Positions 47,154-57,354 are shown, counted from the first letter of the stretch. The stretch: DNA of 64,000 nt from Brevundimonas vesicularis (GCF_027105095.1 NZ_CP114278.1:1798001-1862000); one strand, 5' to 3'. Numbers and translations: made by a program. Notes: a model not told the origin generated them from the sequence alone.

Positions 47154-47315
47154 AGCTTCACGGCGGTCGCCGATAGCCTTGCCTATCGCGACGTCCAGTC
47201 GTTTTCATAATCGCTCATAAGCCGGAGTAACGGCCCGAGGCCGCGTCAGCGCAAGAACTGTGTCGCAGAGCTGGCGGGCCGCAACCTCCTGTGACCACGG
47301 TCACCTTCAATCCGC

Positions 47316-50300
47316 TCACCGAAAATCCCGGGTCTTCGGACGGATCGTGTCGAGATGGAGATCGGGAATGTAGATGTCCCGGACCTTGATTGCGCGAGGG
47401 GGCGCGTCGCGCGCATCCGGCGACCCGCCGCGATGGAATTCGTCGCCGCGCCCGTGGGGCAGGGGAAAGGCCTCGCCCCGGTCGCCGACTGAGGCGAGCA
47501 GGGCCGATGCGTCGTGAAGTCGGGTCGCGACGATGTGGACGACGTCGCCCTCCCGCTGAACCTTGCCGTCGACGACCAGCATGGAGGCCGACAGGACGAT
47601 GCGGCGCTGCTGTTCGTAGAGGCTGGGCCAGATGACCAGATTGGCCACGCCGGTCTCGTCCTCGATGGTGATGAACATGACCCCCTTGGCGCTGCCGGGC
47701 TTCTGTCGCACCAGGACGAGGCCCGCGACGCGCGTCAGCCGGCCGTCGCGCATGGCCGTCCCATCCGCGCAGGTCATGACGTGCCGGGCCTGCAGATCGT
47801 CGCGCAGGAAGGTCAGCGGATGGTCGCGCAGGGTCAGGCGGACAGGCTGTAGTCCTCGACCACCTCCCGTCCGGGCGTCATCGGTTTCAGGCCCGGATCG
47901 GGCTCCAGGATTTCCGGTTTGTGGTCGTGGGCGTCGGCGGTGGCGAACAGGGGGAGGGGGTCGTCCCGTAGCCCCTTGATGGCCCACAGCGCGTCGCGGC
48001 GGTCCAGGTGCAGATCCGGCCTGAAGGCATCCGCCTCCGCCAGGCGGACAAGGCTGGCGACCTGGACGCCGGCACGCCGCCACAGGTCGTCGACGGAGCG
48101 GAAGGCGCCGTCCGTTCGCGCCGCCAGGATGCGGGCGGCGTCGCCATTCACCAGGCCGCGCACCATGCGAAGGCCGAGGCGGACGGCAAAGCGTCCGTCC
48201 TTGCCTGCCGGCTCCAGGGTGCAGTCCCAGCGGCTGGCGTTGATGCAGACGGGCCGGATCTCAACGCCATGCCGCTGGGCGTCCCGGACGATCTGCGGCG
48301 GCGCATAGAAGCCCATGGGCTGGGCATTCAGCAGCGCGGCGCAGAAGACATCCGGGTGATGGCATTTGAGCCAGGAGGAGGCATAGGCGATCAGGGCGAA
48401 GGAGGCCGCATGGCTTTCCGGAAAGCCGTAGGAGCCAAACCCTTCGAGCTGGCTGAAGGTCTTCTCGGCGAAAGCGGCGTCATAGCCGCGCTCAACCATG
48501 CCGCTGATCAGCTTGTCCTTGAAGTGGCTGACCCCGCCGGTGAACTTGAACGTCGCCATGGCCCGGCGGAGCTGGTCGGCCTCCGAAGCGGTGAAGCCGG
48601 CGCATTCGATCGCGACCCGCATGGCCTGTTCCTGGAACAGGGGCACGCCCCAGGTCTTGCCCAGCACCTTCTCCAGCTCGGGCTTGGGATAGACGACATC
48701 CTCCTTGCCCTCTCTGCGGCGCAGATAGGGATCGACCATATCGCCCTGGATCGGGCCGGGGCGGACGATGGCGACCTCAATGACCAGATCGTAGAATGTG
48801 CGGGGCTTGATGCGCGGGAGCATGGCCATCTGGGCCCGGCTCTCGATCTGAAAAACCCCGAGCGTGTCGGCCTTGCGGATCATCGCATAGGTCCTGGGGT
48901 CCTCGGCCGGGATAGTGGCGAGGTCGAGCGCGATCCCCTTATTCTCGGCCAGCAGGTCGAAGCCGCGCTTCATGCAGCTGAGCATGCCGAAGGGCCAGCA
49001 CATCGACCTTCATGAACTTGAGGATGTCGATGTCGTCCTTGTCCCATTCAATGACCTGGCGATCCTTCATCGCCGCCGGCTCGATCGGGACCAGGTCGTC
49101 CAGACGGTCGTGGGTCAGGACGAAGCCCCCGGGGTGTTGGCTGAGATGGCGCGGGGCGCCGATCAGCTGGCGCGACAGCTCCAGCGCCAGGCGAAGCCGC
49201 CGGTCCTCCAGATTGAGGTTGAGGTCCGCGACATGCTTGTCCTCGACGCCCTCGCTGGAATAGCTCCAGACCTGGGACGACAGGGTCTTAATCAGGTCCT
49301 CGCTGAGCCCCAGCGCGTTGCCGACGTCGCGCAGGGCGCCGCGCGCGCGATAGCGGGTGACGACGGCGCAGAGGGCCGCATGGTTGCGGCCGTAGGTCTC
49401 GAAGATCCACTGCATGACGACCTCGCGCCGCTCGTGCTCGAAATCGACATCGATGTCCGGGGGCTCGCGGCGCTCCTGGCTGACGAAGCGCTCGAACAGC
49501 AGATCATTGCGGCCCGGGTCGATCGAGGTGATGCCCAGCACGTAACAGACGGCGGAATTGGCGGCCGAACCACGACCCTGACACAGGATGTCCCGGCTGC
49601 GGGCGAAGCGAACGATCGAATGGACCGTCAGGAAATAGGGGGCGTAGTCGAGCTGGCCGATCAGATCGAGTTCGTGCCGAAGCGTCTTGCGCACGCTGTC
49701 CGGCAACCCTATCCGGATAGCGATCGGCGGCCCCGGCCCAGGTCAGCTGTTCCAGCGTCTGCTGCGGCGTCATGCCCGGGGTCGAGACCTCGTCGGGATA
49801 TTGATAGGCCAGTTCATCGAGGGAGAAGCGGCACCGGTCGGCGATCTCGACCGAGCGGGCCAGGGCCTCGGGATAGGCCTTGAACAGGCGGTGCATCTCG
49901 TGGGGCGGCTTCAGATAGCAATCTGCATGGCGCTCGCGCCGAAAGCCTAGCTCGTCGATCGTGCAGCCGTGCCTCACGCATGTGACCACGTCCTGGAACA
50001 GGCGTTGGTCCGGGTGGTGAAAGAGGACGTCGTTGGTCACGACGGTCGGCACGCCCGCCTGGACGGCGAGATTCGACAGGTCGTGCAGCCGCAGCGCATC
50101 TCCTGGGCGTCGCCGCAGCGTTAGGGCGAGATAGGCGCCCGCAGGAAAGGTCGCCTTCAGCCGTCGCAGATTGGCGGCGCAAGCCTCGTCCGCCTCGTCC
50201 GGGACCAGGATGGCGATCAGGCCCTCCGACCAGTCTTTCAGGTCCGACCAGTCGAGGTGGCATTTGGCCTTGCCGGCGCGTCGCTTGCCCAGGGAGAGCA

Positions 50301-50571
50301 GGCGCGTCAGTCGGGAATAGGCGGGCCGGTCGGTCGGATAGACGAGCACGCCTGTCCCATCGATCAGATCAAGCCGGCAGCCGACGATCAGCCGCACGCC
50401 GGAGGCCTTGGCCGCCTCATGGGCGCGCACGATCCCCGCTAGCGAGTTGCGATCGACGATGGCCAGGGCGTCCAGCCCGCACAGGCGGGCCTGTTCGAAC
50501 AGCAGCTCGCAACTGCTGGCGCCGCGCAGGAAGGAGAAGTGCGAAGTGGCTTGAAGCTCGACGTAAGACAT
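47316..50571 (-). pseudogene. dnaE2: Error-prone DNA polymerase III alpha-like DnaE2, three frameshifts
   Basis: The translesion polymerase partner of ImuB, about 1084 residues if intact. Seen in order: PHP domain (VELQATSHFSFLRGASS), polymerase core with [35 protein letters not shown], and a C-terminal OB domain (VAGLVLVRQKPGSAKGVMF). The frame breaks near 49711 (after RYPD, before GLPDSVRK), near 48990 (KVDVLAL / GMLSCMKRG) and near 47848 (VVEDYS / [10 protein letters not shown]). Net length is one base over a multiple of three, consistent with two insertions and one deletion. imuA and imuB are absent here. Either the gene is dead or this stretch has assembly indels. Confidence 0.85.
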
Positions 50572-50645
50572 AGGGATTGAGCGGCTGTTCGACCTCCCCG
50601 ACAGCACTCCGGCGAGCCGAATGGCAAGCGTCGCCGTGGACAAAG

Positions 50646-50660
50646 GTTTTCTTTTTGTTC
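50646..50660 (+). promoter_or_regulatory. Candidate LexA (SOS) box
   Basis: GTTT-N7-GTTC differs by one base from the alphaproteobacterial SOS box GTTC-N7-GTTC. It lies 21 bases upstream of dinB and within the 110-base divergent space to dnaE2, where LexA control would be expected. Confidence 0.35.
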
Positions 50661-50681
50661 TGGTCTTGATATGCATGGCGG

Positions 50682-51755
50682 ATGTCTGGCGTCGCCACCC
50701 GCAAGATCGTCCATGTGGACATGGACGCCTTCTTCGCCTCGGTCGAACAGCGAGATGATCCCGCCTTGCGAGGGCGGCCCGTGGCGATCGGTCATGCGGC
50801 GGCGCGCGGCGTGGTCGCGGCCGCCAGCTACGAGGCGCGGCGGTTCGGGGTGCGATCGGCCATGCCCTCGACAACAGCCCAGCGGAAGTGTCCGGACCTC
50901 GTCTTCGTCCCGCCGCGCTTCGAGGTCTATCGCGCCGTGTCGGCGCAGATCCATGCGATCTTTGCGGACTACACCGACCTGATCGAACCCCTGTCGCTGG
51001 ACGAGGCCTATCTCTATGTGACTTCAGATCGGCGCGGCCTGGGGACCGCCTCGGCGACGGTGGAGGAAATCCGGCGGCGTATCCTCGAGGAGACCGGCCT
51101 GACGGCTTCGGCAGGCGTTTCGTACAACAAATTCCTGGCCAAGCTGGCGTCGGACCAGAACAAGCCGAACGGCCAGTTCGTTGTGGCGCCAGGGCGCGGC
51201 GAGGCCTTCGTCGAGGATTTGCCGGTCCAGCGCTTCCACGGTGTGGGGCCGGTGACGGCCGCCAAGATGGAAGGGCTGGGGATCCGCACCGGCGCAGACT
51301 TGCGGCGTCAATCCCTGGCCTTTCTTCAGCATCATTTCGGCAAGTCCGGGCCCTGGTACCACGCCATCGCCCGCGGGCGGGACGACCGAGCGGTCAATCC
51401 GGACCGGACTCGCAAATCGAGCGGGTCGGAGACGACCTTCGCCTCCGACCTGACCGATCCGGACGCGATCGAAGCCGGTGTGGCAGCCATGGCTGACGAT
51501 GTCTGGGCCTGGTGCGAGAAGACCGGAAGTCGGGGACGGACGGTCACCGTCAAGGTCAAATGGGCGGACTTCCAGCAATCGACGCGAAGCCGGTCCCAGT
51601 CCGAGCCCGTGGCCTCCCGCCAGGCCCTGCACGAGCTCAGTCGGGTGCTGGTCCGGTCCCTCTACCCGCCAAGCCGGGGCGTGCGCCTGGTCGGGGTAAG
51701 CCTGTCCAATCTGCAGACGACCGGCGCTGCGGCGAACCAATTGGTCCTGTCGTGA
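50682..51755 (+). CDS. dinB: DNA polymerase IV (Y-family)
   Basis: Translesion polymerase, 357 residues. Seen: IVHVDMDAFFASVEQRDDPALRGRPVAIG with the first catalytic Asp, VVAAASYEARRFGVRSAMP, the second acidic pair in IEPLSLDEAYLYVT, SAGVSYNKFLAKLASDQNKPNGQ and the helix-hairpin-helix FHGVGPVTAAKMEGLGI. The C-terminal little-finger domain is complete but no beta-clamp motif is obvious at the very end. The gene overlaps the AlkB-like gene by four bases and is divergent from dnaE2. Confidence 0.94.
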   Translation: MSGVATRKIVHVDMDAFFASVEQRDDPALRGRPVAIGHAAARGVVAAASYEARRFGVRSAMPSTTAQRKCPDLVFVPPRFEVYRAVSAQIHAIFADYTDLIEPLSLDEAYLYVTSDRRGLGTASATVEEIRRRILEETGLTASAGVSYNKFLAKLASDQNKPNGQFVVAPGRGEAFVEDLPVQRFHGVGPVTAAKMEGLGIRTGADLRRQSLAFLQHHFGKSGPWYHAIARGRDDRAVNPDRTRKSSGSETTFASDLTDPDAIEAGVAAMADDVWAWCEKTGSRGRTVTVKVKWADFQQSTRSRSQSEPVASRQALHELSRVLVRSLYPPSRGVRLVGVSLSNLQTTGAAANQLVLS

Positions 51756-52312
51756 CCGAACTATCGCAGATCGACCTGTTCGGCGATGCACCCGCGCGCA
51801 CGCCCGTGGTGGCGGGCTTTGACTATTGGGCGGACGTCCTGTCGGCGCCCGAACAGGCCGCGCTAGCCGCCGCGCTCCAGACTCTGGCGTTCAAACCCTA
51901 TGAACATCTGGGCTACCTGGGTCATCGCCGGATCGCCGCCTTCGACCGCGGGGGCGATGGCGCGGGGTGGCCGGCGTTTTTCTCGACCTTGATGGCGCGC
52001 TTGGCGGGTCGCCTCGATCTGGACGGCGCGGCCTTTGTCCAGGTTCTGATCAATGAATATGCGCCGGGCGCCGGCATCGGCTGGCATCGCGACCGCCCCG
52101 TCTACAGCGAGATCCTGGGCCTGTCCCTCCTCGCGCCCTGCGTCATGCGGCTGCGCCGTCGTCAGGGGGCGGGCTTTCTGCGCCGAAATGCGCCGCTGGC
52201 GTGCGGCTCGGCCTATCGGTTGTCGGGGGAGGCGCGCGCGGACTGGGAGCATTCGATCACGCCGATGACGGCCTTGCGCTATTCCATCACCTTCCGGACC
52301 CTGGCCGCCTGA
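51752..52312 (+). CDS. AlkB-like 2-oxoglutarate/Fe(II) dioxygenase
   Basis: A 186-residue oxygenase related to AlkB, which reverses alkylation of DNA or RNA bases. Seen: the ligand pair HxD in GIGWHRDRPVYSEILGLSL, a distal His in WEHSITPM, and the 2-oxoglutarate-binding Arg in LRYSITFRTL. GTG 51752 overlaps the dinB stop (GTGA); the longer frame back to 51512 is a shadow. Coupling with dinB supports a DNA damage role. Confidence 0.88.
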   Translation: MTELSQIDLFGDAPARTPVVAGFDYWADVLSAPEQAALAAALQTLAFKPYEHLGYLGHRRIAAFDRGGDGAGWPAFFSTLMARLAGRLDLDGAAFVQVLINEYAPGAGIGWHRDRPVYSEILGLSLLAPCVMRLRRRQGAGFLRRNAPLACGSAYRLSGEARADWEHSITPMTALRYSITFRTLAA

Positions 52313-52356
52313 CGTTCAATGGCGCGGCCGGCTGGCATGGAAGGATCCGGATCGGC

Positions 52357-53133
52357 TTAGTCCGCGAGGTCGATCCAGGCCGGCGCATGGTCGCTGGCGC
52401 CCTCGACGCCGCGGACCGCGCGATCGACCCCGGCATCGGTCAGGCGTTCGGCTGCAAGCCCGTTGAGCAGCAGGTGGTCGATCCGCAGACCGGCGTCGCG
52501 CGACCAGGCCTCCCGGAAATAGGACCAGAAGGTCCAGGGCGGGGGATCGTGCGGGAAGCGCTCGCGCAGGGCGTCGGTCCAGCCCTGGTCGAGCAGGCTC
52601 TGGAAGGCGGCGCGGCTCTCGGGTCGGAGCAGGGCGTCGGTCTTCCAAGAGCGCGTATTGTAGATGTCGGCGTCGGTCGGGACGACATTGTAGTCGCCGC
52701 AGAGAACGACCGGCGCCTCGGTCGAATAAAGCGACGCCGCGTGAGCGGTGAGCCGTCGGGCCCAGGCCAGCTTATAATCGAACTTGGGCCCGGGCCTGGG
52801 ATTGCCGTTGGGCAGATAGAGGCAGCCGATCAGCACGCCGTTCACCGCCGCCTCGATATAACGGGCCTGGCGGTCGTCGGCGTCGCCATGCAGCCGGCGT
52901 CGGGTCACGACCGGCGCGCCGATCCGACTGAGGATGGCGACGCCGTTCCAGCGCGGTTCGCCGACCCAGACCGCGCTATAGCCGGCCGCCTCGAGCTCGG
53001 CGGCCGGGAACTGCGTGTCGGCCGCCTTCAGTTCCTGCAGGCAGACCACGTCCGGCTGGGCCCGTTTCAGCCAGCCGAGTAGGTTGGGCAGGCGACGATT
53101 GACGCCGTTGATGTTGAAGGTGGCGATCCGCAT
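52357..53133 (-). CDS. xthA: Exodeoxyribonuclease III
   Basis: AP endonuclease/3' exonuclease of base excision repair, 258 residues. Landmarks: MRIATFNINGVNRRL, metal-ligand Glu in VVCLQELKA, the GDYNVVPTDADIYN segment, WTFWSY, RIDHLLL and the terminal catalytic SDHAPAWIDL. ATG 53133 is the natural start. It follows the GDSL esterase gene after four bases on the same strand and converges on the dinB-alkB unit. Confidence 0.94.
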   Translation of the reverse strand: MRIATFNINGVNRRLPNLLGWLKRAQPDVVCLQELKAADTQFPAAELEAAGYSAVWVGEPRWNGVAILSRIGAPVVTRRRLHGDADDRQARYIEAAVNGVLIGCLYLPNGNPRPGPKFDYKLAWARRLTAHAASLYSTEAPVVLCGDYNVVPTDADIYNTRSWKTDALLRPESRAAFQSLLDQGWTDALRERFPHDPPPWTFWSYFREAWSRDAGLRIDHLLLNGLAAERLTDAGVDRAVRGVEGASDHAPAWIDLAD

Positions 53134-53137
53134 CCCG

Positions 53138-53707
53138 TCATCGCGTCCGCAGGGCCGCCAGGGCGGATCGCACATGGGGGGCGAGGGCGTCGGCCATCTT
53201 GCCCACGCCGGCGGCGTTGGGATGGATCCGGTCCGGCAAGACATAGGCTGGGTGCAACGCGACACCGTCCATCAGGAACGGCATCAGGGGCACGTTCGCT
53301 GCGCGAGCGACCTCGGTGTAGACGGCATCGAAGGCCCAGGCGTAGGCGCCGAACCAGGGCGGCGCGCGCATCCCGATCAGCAGAACGGGGATCTCTCGCC
53401 TCCGGAGTCTGTCGATGATCGACAGCAGATTGTCCCTGACGTGATCGGTCGGGACCAGCCGCATCATGTCGTTGGCGCCCAAGGCGACGACGCAAAGATC
53501 CGTTTGCGCCGGCACGTCCCGATCGAGCCTTTGCAAGCCGTCCGCCGTCGTGTCGCCGGACACGCCCGCGCCGATGACGCGAACCAAAGGCGTTTCGCTC
53601 GCCAGTCGCGCCGCAAGTTGGCGCGGCAAGCTTTCAGCCGACTTCAGGCCGTAGCCTGCGGTCAGCGAGTCGCCGAGAAGCGTTACGACACGCTCAGCAT
53701 TGCCCAT
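53138..53707 (-). CDS. GDSL/SGNH-family esterase (TesA-like arylesterase)
   Basis: A 189-residue hydrolase. Block I VTLLGDSLTAGYGL carries the catalytic Ser, block II GAGVSGDTTADGL the Gly, block III VVALGANDMMRL the Asn and block V DRIHPNAAGVGKMA the Asp-His pair. Most relatives are periplasmic, but the first residues from ATG 53707 (MGNAERVVTLLGDS) contain no signal peptide; a start at 53779 would add 24 residues without a clear signal either. It is upstream of xthA in a two-gene unit. Confidence 0.87.
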   Translation of the reverse strand: MGNAERVVTLLGDSLTAGYGLKSAESLPRQLAARLASETPLVRVIGAGVSGDTTADGLQRLDRDVPAQTDLCVVALGANDMMRLVPTDHVRDNLLSIIDRLRRREIPVLLIGMRAPPWFGAYAWAFDAVYTEVARAANVPLMPFLMDGVALHPAYVLPDRIHPNAAGVGKMADALAPHVRSALAALRTR

Positions 53708-53919
53708 GGCGCTCCTGTCAGCGTCCGATGACAGGCAGGCCGAAACCGGATCTTGGGCGGTCGGAGTGCAGCGGGTCATGCTTCATGTCCTACCCAAAGT
53801 CTGGCCGAACCTGTCCTGTTCCTCTCAGGTCGTTTGAAAACAATCCCGAACTCCGGCCGTGGTGGGCTCGTCTGGCTGTCGATCGTCCACGGCAGTAAGG
53901 CTTTAAAGAAGGCCGTTGA

Positions 53920-55098
53920 TCAGCCGTGCGGCTTCAGTACGACCTTCGTCCATTCGTTCGGATTGTCGTGGAAGTTCTTGTAAGCTTCTGGCGCCTGCTC
54001 CAGGGGCAGGCGGTGGCTGATCAGATCCGTCGTGTCGATCTTTCCTTCCATCACCAGTTCAAGGAGCTGCGGCAGATATTTCTGCACATGGGTCTGGCCG
54101 GTCTTGATCGTCAGACCCTTCTGCATGAGGGCGCCGATCGGCAGCTTGTCGCCGATTCCGCCATACACGCCGGGGATCGACACGCGGCCGCCCTTGCGAC
54201 ACGCCATGATCGTCTCGCGCAGGACATGTTGGCGATCCGTGCCCAGCTTCGTTTCCTGCTTCACCGCATCGATGATGTTGTCGGGCGAAAAGCCATGCGC
54301 CTCCATACCGACCGCGTCGATGCAGGCGTCCGGCCCAATGCCGGCGGTCATCTCCATCAGGGCTTCACGAACCTTGACCTCATGATAGTTGAGGACTTCC
54401 GCGCCGTTCGCCTTGGCGAGCTCCAGTCGGCGTGGATGATGGTCGATGGCGATGATGCGACCGGCGCCCATCAATCTGGCGCTCTTGATGGCGAATAGGC
54501 CGACGGGGCCACAGCCCCAGATCGCCACCGTGTCGCCGGGTTCGATCTCAGCGTTCTCGGCCGCCATCCAACCCGTGGGAAAGATGTCGGACAGGAACAG
54601 GACCCGCTCATCCTCGATTCCGTCCGGCACCACGATCGGGCCGACGTCGGAATAGGGGACGCGGACATATTCCGCCTGACCGCCCGCATAGCCGCCGGTC
54701 AGGTGTGAATAGCCGAACAGGCCGGCAGCCGGGTAACCGTAGGCGATCTCGGATGCGTCAGACTTGTCGGCGGGATTTGAGTTGTCGCAGGCCGAGAACT
54801 GCTGCTTGCCGCAATGGAAACACGAGCCGCAGGCGATCACGAAGGGGACGACGACCTTCTGGCCAACCTGAAGGCTCGTGTTGCCCCGGCCGATCTCGAC
54901 GACCTCGCCCATGAACTCATGGCCGAGGATGTCGCCATTGGACATGCCGGGGATCACGCTGTCGTAGAGGTGCAGGTCTGATCCGCAGATAGCGGTCGCC
55001 GTAATCTTGATGATCGCATCGCGGGGATTGACGATCTGAGGATCGGGGACCGTGTCCACCTGAACATTGTGTTTGCCGTGCCAAGTCAGGGCGCGCAT
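53920..55098 (-). CDS. Zinc-dependent alcohol dehydrogenase, formaldehyde-dehydrogenase-like
   Basis: A 392-residue medium-chain dehydrogenase. Catalytic zinc ligands lie in [10 protein letters not shown] and [12 protein letters not shown]; the structural zinc lobe is [15 protein letters not shown]; the NAD Rossmann motif is [12 protein letters not shown]. The insert [24 protein letters not shown] and the long C-terminal part group it with the glutathione-independent formaldehyde dehydrogenase-like enzymes. It is third in the hemerythrin-SRPBCC-ADH operon, 17 bases after SRPBCC. Confidence 0.9.
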   Translation of the reverse strand: MRALTWHGKHNVQVDTVPDPQIVNPRDAIIKITATAICGSDLHLYDSVIPGMSNGDILGHEFMGEVVEIGRGNTSLQVGQKVVVPFVIACGSCFHCGKQQFSACDNSNPADKSDASEIAYGYPAAGLFGYSHLTGGYAGGQAEYVRVPYSDVGPIVVPDGIEDERVLFLSDIFPTGWMAAENAEIEPGDTVAIWGCGPVGLFAIKSARLMGAGRIIAIDHHPRRLELAKANGAEVLNYHEVKVREALMEMTAGIGPDACIDAVGMEAHGFSPDNIIDAVKQETKLGTDRQHVLRETIMACRKGGRVSIPGVYGGIGDKLPIGALMQKGLTIKTGQTHVQKYLPQLLELVMEGKIDTTDLISHRLPLEQAPEAYKNFHDNPNEWTKVVLKPHG

Positions 55099-55115
55099 GG
55101 GAATTCCTTCCTGGA

Positions 55116-55682
55116 TCAGAAATGACGGTCGGCGCGCGGCGCCGCGTCGGGAGCCTTGGACGTCGAGATTTCGCCCGTCTCCATCAGCTGTTTGAAACGT
55201 CGCAGCTCGCGCCGGGCCTGGACCCGGGGCTCGCGCTGCATCACCTTCGCGACCAGTTTACCGACGGCGCCCGCCGGCGGGTCGTAGCTGATCAGGACAC
55301 GGACCTCGGTGCCTCGGCCGAAGGCGTTGTCGCGAAACTCGATCCAGCCCTCGTGATCGACGTCGCTGTCTTCGGTGGAGCGCCAAGCGATGTATTCACC
55401 GGGACGATCTTCGGTGATCTCGCTGACGAGTTCGATTTCCGCACCGGCGGGGCCTGCGACGGTCCAGCTGGACCGAACGTCATCGAGAAGATCGACAGAC
55501 TTCACATTTTCCATGAAGCGAGGCAGGTTTCTGAAATCGCGCCAGTAGTCATAAAGTTGCTGGCGAGGCCGGTTGATCATAACGGCGCGGACGCTGGTGG
55601 AGTCGTAGGCGCCTTCCACATAGTCGTCGTCATGGAAGGCTGGTGACTGGACGTCGGCGTCTGTCGAAAGGGGGGCGGACAT
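55116..55682 (-). CDS. SRPBCC (START-like) family protein
   Basis: A 188-residue protein with a polyketide-cyclase/dehydrase-type helix-grip fold: [77 protein letters not shown] and a C-terminal helix. This subtype (COG5637-like) recurs beside stress genes in alphaproteobacteria. Ligand unknown. Middle gene of the operon. Confidence 0.85.
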   Translation of the reverse strand: MSAPLSTDADVQSPAFHDDDYVEGAYDSTSVRAVMINRPRQQLYDYWRDFRNLPRFMENVKSVDLLDDVRSSWTVAGPAGAEIELVSEITEDRPGEYIAWRSTEDSDVDHEGWIEFRDNAFGRGTEVRVLISYDPPAGAVGKLVAKVMQREPRVQARRELRRFKQLMETGEISTSKAPDAAPRADRHF

Positions 55683-55715
55683 CGTCGATGCCTCCTTGTT
55701 GTTGGACGGTCGGGA

Positions 55716-56261
55716 TCAGGCGGCTTGAGACTGGGGCGCGCCGGCGTAGCGTTCGAACTCTTCGGCGTAACGCAAGGCTAGACGGACCTGGTGGTCGCCC
55801 TTGGCCTTGAGCGTCAGGAACCAATCGCTTTCTTCCTCGAACATATGGGTGAGCACGGCGCCTTCGATGTGGGCCCACTTGTCCAGCCAGGCGGGCTTTG
55901 AGGGCGCGATGTTTTCAAGCTCCGCCATCTGAGCCTTCGTGGTCGTCTGCTCGAGGTAGGCGTGGGCTGCGTGCATCTTTTCGCCGGCCTGACCGAGGGC
56001 CGGATAAAGAACGAGTTCTTCAGCCAGCGCATGGCCGTTCAGCACGACGGCGAGCGCATCGCGAGCGGCGTTTCTTTCGACGGCGGTCTTGGCCGTTCGG
56101 CCGGAAGCGAAAGCGGCGCGGATAGCGTCGTGATGATCGAGCACCAGCGAAAGCCAGTCTCCAGCCTTGGAGGCGGCGCGGGCCTTTTCCGTCGCCGCCT
56201 TGCGCGTCTCGTTGTCAGGCTGCGCGGTGACGGCGGAGAGCGCCTTGTCGATGAGGGACAT
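55716..56261 (-). CDS. Hemerythrin-like domain protein
   Basis: A 181-residue four-helix protein. Metal-ligand histidines and acids appear in VLDHHDAIRAAF, LNGHALAEELVLYPAL, HAAHAYLEQTTTKAQM and WAHIEGAVLTHMFEEESDWF, matching the H-HxxxE-HxxxH pattern of bacterial hemerythrins that bind O2 or NO, or act in iron handling. GGGAGG precedes ATG 56261; upstream in-frame codons are unlikely. First gene of the minus-strand operon, divergent from the manganese catalase. Confidence 0.87.
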   Translation of the reverse strand: MSLIDKALSAVTAQPDNETRKAATEKARAASKAGDWLSLVLDHHDAIRAAFASGRTAKTAVERNAARDALAVVLNGHALAEELVLYPALGQAGEKMHAAHAYLEQTTTKAQMAELENIAPSKPAWLDKWAHIEGAVLTHMFEEESDWFLTLKAKGDHQVRLALRYAEEFERYAGAPQSQAA

Positions 56262-56385
56262 CAAACCTCCCGTGAAAGAAGGTTCAAGAGCTGCTCGGAG
56301 ATGTCCGTTCCGACTGTCCAATAACGGGCACAACCGCTGTCCGTGCGCGAGAGTAGAATGATTCAAGGTCCGAAAACCGACCTTC

Positions 56386-56411
56386 GGAACAGCACGCGGA
56401 ATGGCCCGGTT
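56386..56411 (+). promoter_or_regulatory. Candidate EcfG-type stress promoter of the manganese catalase
   Basis: GGAAC (56386-56390) and GGTT (56408-56411) with a 17-base spacer match the general-stress sigma consensus GGAAC-N16/17-cGTT apart from one weakly conserved base. The start codon is 28 bases downstream. A second GGAAC faces the hemerythrin gene (complement of 56307-56311) but lacks a good -10. Confidence 0.45.
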
Positions 56412-56439
56412 AGCTCGGCTTCAACCCAAGGAGCCAACC

Positions 56440-57354
56440 ATGTTCATGCACAACAAGCGCCTGATGTATACGGTCAGGGTATCCGAACCGAACCCGGGTC
56501 TCGCCACCCTGATGCTTGAGCAATTCGGAGGGCCGCAGGGCGAGCTCGCCGCCGCCATGCGCTACTTCACCCAGGCTTTGGCGGATGAAGATCCGGGCCG
56601 CAAAGACATGCTGCTCGACATCGCCACGGAAGAGTTGAGCCACCTCGAGGTTATCGGCTCGATCGTGTCCATGCTGAACAGGGGGGTCAAGGGCCAGTTG
56701 GCGGAAGCCGCGATGGAGGAGGCCGATCTCTACGCCTCGCTGAACAGCGGTGGTGAGAGCCATACGACCTCCATTCTCTATGGCGGCGCGCCTGCCCTGA
56801 TCAATTCCGCCGGTGTCCCGTGGACCGCCGCCTACATCGACTCGATCGGCGATCCCGCCTGCGACCTACGCTCCAACATCGCCGCCGAGTCCCGTGCCAA
56901 GATCGTCTATGAACGTCTGATCAACTGCACGGACGATCCCGGCGTGAAGGACGCGTTGAACTTCCTGATGACGCGCGAAGTTGCGCATCAGAAGTCCTTC
57001 GAAAAGGCCCTCTACGCCATCGAGCCGAACTTCCCGGCGGGCAAATTGGTCGGCCTGCCCGCCTTCGCTGACAAATACTACGACATGTCCCAAGGGGAGG
57101 GCGATGTCCGCGGACCTTGGAATGAGGGGGAGCAATGGGAATTCATCGACGACCGTGAACAGCAGGGCGCCGTGGACGGCGGCGACGGCTCCGCCAGCGT
57201 CTCACTGGGCGAACTGGACGCCGCCGCTGTCCAGGCCTTTGCCGCCCGGACAGCCTCTGACCCCGACAGCAATCCTGTGACCGGCGCTGATCTAGGGGCG
57301 GGACCTGGGGCAGGGACCACGACCGCACTGATCGAGGACGAAGGCGTCAGTTAA
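56440..57354 (+). CDS. Manganese (non-haem) catalase
   Basis: Disproportionates hydrogen peroxide at a dimanganese site. The 304 residues show the ligand segments FGGPQGELAAAMRYFTQ, ATEELSHLEVIGSIVSML, AESRAKIVYERL and TREVAHQKSFEKAL. The C-terminal 70 residues are acidic and Gly/Ala/Asp-rich (EGEQWEFIDD onward), as in other members. AAGGAG supports ATG 56440 rather than 56401. Divergent from the hemerythrin operon. Confidence 0.92.
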   Translation: MFMHNKRLMYTVRVSEPNPGLATLMLEQFGGPQGELAAAMRYFTQALADEDPGRKDMLLDIATEELSHLEVIGSIVSMLNRGVKGQLAEAAMEEADLYASLNSGGESHTTSILYGGAPALINSAGVPWTAAYIDSIGDPACDLRSNIAAESRAKIVYERLINCTDDPGVKDALNFLMTREVAHQKSFEKALYAIEPNFPAGKLVGLPAFADKYYDMSQGEGDVRGPWNEGEQWEFIDDREQQGAVDGGDGSASVSLGELDAAAVQAFAARTASDPDSNPVTGADLGAGPGAGTTTALIEDEGVS

